Assembly (NCBI GenBank): GCA_947650365.1
Contig: OX393555.1
Coordinates: 83,767,995 to 83,831,994 of the forward strand
Length of the DNA: 64,000 bases
Direction of reading: 5' to 3'
From: Chamaelirium japonicum
Lineage: Eukaryota > Streptophyta > Magnoliopsida > Liliales > Melanthiaceae
The notes beneath the pieces are model-generated. The model had not been told where the DNA came from and ran no database searches. It was given only the letters and a program-made list of their open reading frames with translations. The position numbers and the translations under genes are program-made. The stretch's first letter is position 1. Every line of letters begins with the position of its first letter. Positions 62,686 to 64,000 of this stretch are shown here, one piece after another.

Positions 62686-63500
62686 AATCCATTCTAATTC
62701 ATTCGCACGAATGTATCCATTCTAATCCATTCGTACGATCCATTCTAGTCCATTCGTACGATCCATTCTAATTCATTCGCATGAATGTAACCATTCTAAT
62801 TCATTCATTTGATCCATTCTAATTCATTCGTACGATCCATTCTAATTCATTCGTCCGATCCATTCCAATTCATTCGGACGAATGTATCCATCCTAATTCA
62901 TTCGTACGATCCATTCTAATCCATTCTAATTCTTTCACACGATCCATTCTAATTCATTCGTAAGATCCATTCTAATTCATTCGTACAATCTATTCTATTT
63001 CATTCGTACGATCCATTCTTACTCATTCGTATGATCCATTCTAATTCATTCAGACGAATGTATCCATTCTAATTCATTCGTACGATCCATTCTAATTCAT
63101 TCGCATGAATGTATCCATTCTAGTTCATTCGTACGATCCATTCTAATTCATTCGTACGATCCATTCTAATTCATTCGCACGATCCATTCTAATCCATTTG
63201 TACGATCCATTCTAATTCATTCATACGATCCATTCTAATTCATTCGTACGATCCATTCTAATTCATTCGCACAAATGTATCCATTCTAATTCATTCGTAC
63301 GATCCATTCTAATTCATTCGCACGATCCATTCTAATTCATTCGTACGATCCATTCTAATTCTTTCACACGATCCATTCTAATTCATTCGTACGATCCATT
63401 CTAATTCATTCGTGCAATCCATTCTATTTCATTCGTACGATCCATTCTTACACATTCGTACGATCCATTCTAATTCATTCACACGAATGTATCCATTCGT
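62686..63500 (-). repeat. R block
   Basis: Reverse units. The GTAACC / CATTTGATCC / GTCCGATCC string at 62785-62860 is shared with 47.26 and 55.46 kb. CACAAATG lies near 63272. From 63390 it is the second copy of the 24.9-kb-offset duplication. It turns at CGTACG about 63498. Confidence 0.91.
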
Positions 63501-63880
63501 ACGAATGAATTAGAATAGATTGTACGAATGAATTAGAATGGATCGTACGAATGAATTAGAATGGATCGTACGAAGGAATTAGAATGGATCGTACGAATGA
63601 ATTAGAATGGATCGTACGAATGAATTAGAATAGATCGTACGAATGAATTAGAATGGATCGTACGAAGGAATTAGAATGGATCGTACGAATGAATTAGAAT
63701 GGATATATTCATGCAAATGAATTAGAATGGATCATATGAATGTATTAGAATGGATCGTATGAGTGAATTAGAATGGATTGTACGAATGAATTAGAATGGA
63801 TCGTACGAATGAATTAGAATGGATCATACCAATGAATTAGAATGGATCATACGAATGAGTAAGAATGGATCGTACGAATG
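63390..63880. repeat. ~0.49-kb duplication shared with 38.48 kb, copy 2
   Basis: Same CGTGCAATCC, CTTAC, CCATTCGTACGAATG turn and GATATATTCATGC / ATGTATTAG / GAGTGAATTAG order as 38480-38975. It has TTACACATTCG in place of TTACTCATTCG. Confidence 0.82.
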
Positions 63881-64000
63881 AATTAGAATGGATCGTACGA
63901 ATAAATTAGAATAGATTGTGCGAATAAATTAGAATGGATTGTACGAATGAATTAGAATGGATCATATTAATGTATTAGAATGGATCGTACGAATGAATTA
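63501..64000 (+). repeat. F block, open at the window end
   Basis: Forward units running off the right edge, still typical satellite with no sign of an array border. The final units include GATCATATTAATG and ATGTATTAG. Confidence 0.93.

Larger units (their letters stand above)
1..64000. repeat. 23-bp satellite array filling the window
   Basis: Every part of the window resolves into copies of one 23-bp unit, GAATGGATCGTAC then GAATGAATTA, or its reverse complement. The unit holds GAATG twice, a GATC, and the palindrome CGTACG. Most variation falls in the GTAC core (GTGC, GTAT, ATAC, TTGTAC) and in the AATTA tail (AAATA, GAGTAAG, AAGGAATTA). Length variants of 28 and 38 bp recur. No stretch above about 10 bp fails to align to some part of the unit. 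The family is not one I recognise; the host is presumably a eukaryote with large heterochromatic arrays. Confidence 0.97.
36920..64000. repeat. Domain II of the array
   Basis: From here to the end I see no 38-bp unit, no GGTATGATTC form and no composite module, all frequent to the left. Instead there are frequent GTGTGAAAG / CTTTCACAC, GAACTAG next to a GATACATTC unit (reverse: TCTAGTTC), GATCTTACG, GATCGGACG, GATCAAATG and GGTTACATTCATGC units. Confidence 0.75.

Noticed and set aside
1-64000. CRISPR array
   Set aside because: Regular short repeats are present, but there are no unique spacers: units abut with no intervening sequence, and no cas genes are present.
1-64000. Human satellite II/III or another GGAAT-type pentamer satellite
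   Set aside because: GAATG occurs, but the period is a clear 23 bp with a constant GATCGTAC core, not a 5-bp array.
1-64000. CENP-B box or telomeric repeat
   Set aside because: No TTCGNNNNANNCGGG pattern (CGGG is nearly absent) and no TTAGGG or TTTAGGG runs; kinetochore function cannot be inferred from the sequence.
1-64000. Heat-shock-element-like GAA/TTC clusters as regulatory sites
   Set aside because: GAA and TTC triplets are frequent because of the unit, but their spacing within the unit (4 and 6 bases apart) does not follow the 5-bp alternating nGAAnnTTCn rule consistently.
1-64000. tRNA, rRNA or other structured RNA genes
   Set aside because: No stretch departs from the satellite long enough to hold one; hairpins seen are the strand-switch turns.

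Overview
The whole 64 kb window is one satellite DNA array. I found no protein gene, RNA gene, transposon coding sequence or unique-sequence island. The basic unit is 23 bp, GAATGGATCGTAC followed by GAATGAATTA. It is about 35% G+C, and roughly 2,700-2,800 copies tile the window. Most copies differ from this consensus at only a few positions. Long tandem arrays with this organisation point to eukaryotic heterochromatin (pericentromeric, subtelomeric or interstitial). The sequence alone does not identify the species, and I do not recognise the satellite family.

Throughout, F means the unit reads as above on the + strand (listed as strand +), and R means its reverse complement (strand -). The array flips between F and R roughly 100 times, giving blocks of about 25 bp to 2.5 kb. 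My hand sum gives about 32 kb of each orientation. Block borders are hand-read and good to about 5-10 bp. Recurring length variants are a 28-bp unit (extra ACATT or TCATT after GGAT), a 38-bp unit (15 bp extra, partly duplicating GAATTAGAATGAAT) and a 28-bp unit with an extra ATACC before CGTACG.

Layout. (1) From 1 to about 36.92 kb (domain I) the array carries the 38-bp variant, the ATACC variant and a roughly 208-bp composite module in both orientations. It contains a tandem higher-order duplication (12.24-15.92 kb and 15.92-20.34 kb), a 1.47-kb duplication (23.54 and 28.31 kb), and a giant imperfect palindrome (about 31.385-36.915 kb, arms about 2.6 kb). A third copy of the palindrome's outer segment lies at 26.94-27.95 kb. 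(2) From about 36.92 kb to the end (domain II) those variants are gone. Others take over: GTGTGAAAGAATTAG, GAACTAG followed by GATACATTC, GATCTTACG and GATCGGACG. Domain II also has its own recurrent junction modules and dispersed duplications at offsets of 6.3, 8.8 and 24.9 kb.

The F/R switch points are not random. A few junction sequences recur many times, in both readings, so blocks spread with their junctions by segmental copying. Many junctions are centred on short palindromes (CGTACG, GAATTC, GGATCC, TCTAGA). Open reading frames of 60-87 codons exist only because the unit is 23 bp and the one TAA per 69 bp is lost in some variants; I do not call any of them genes.
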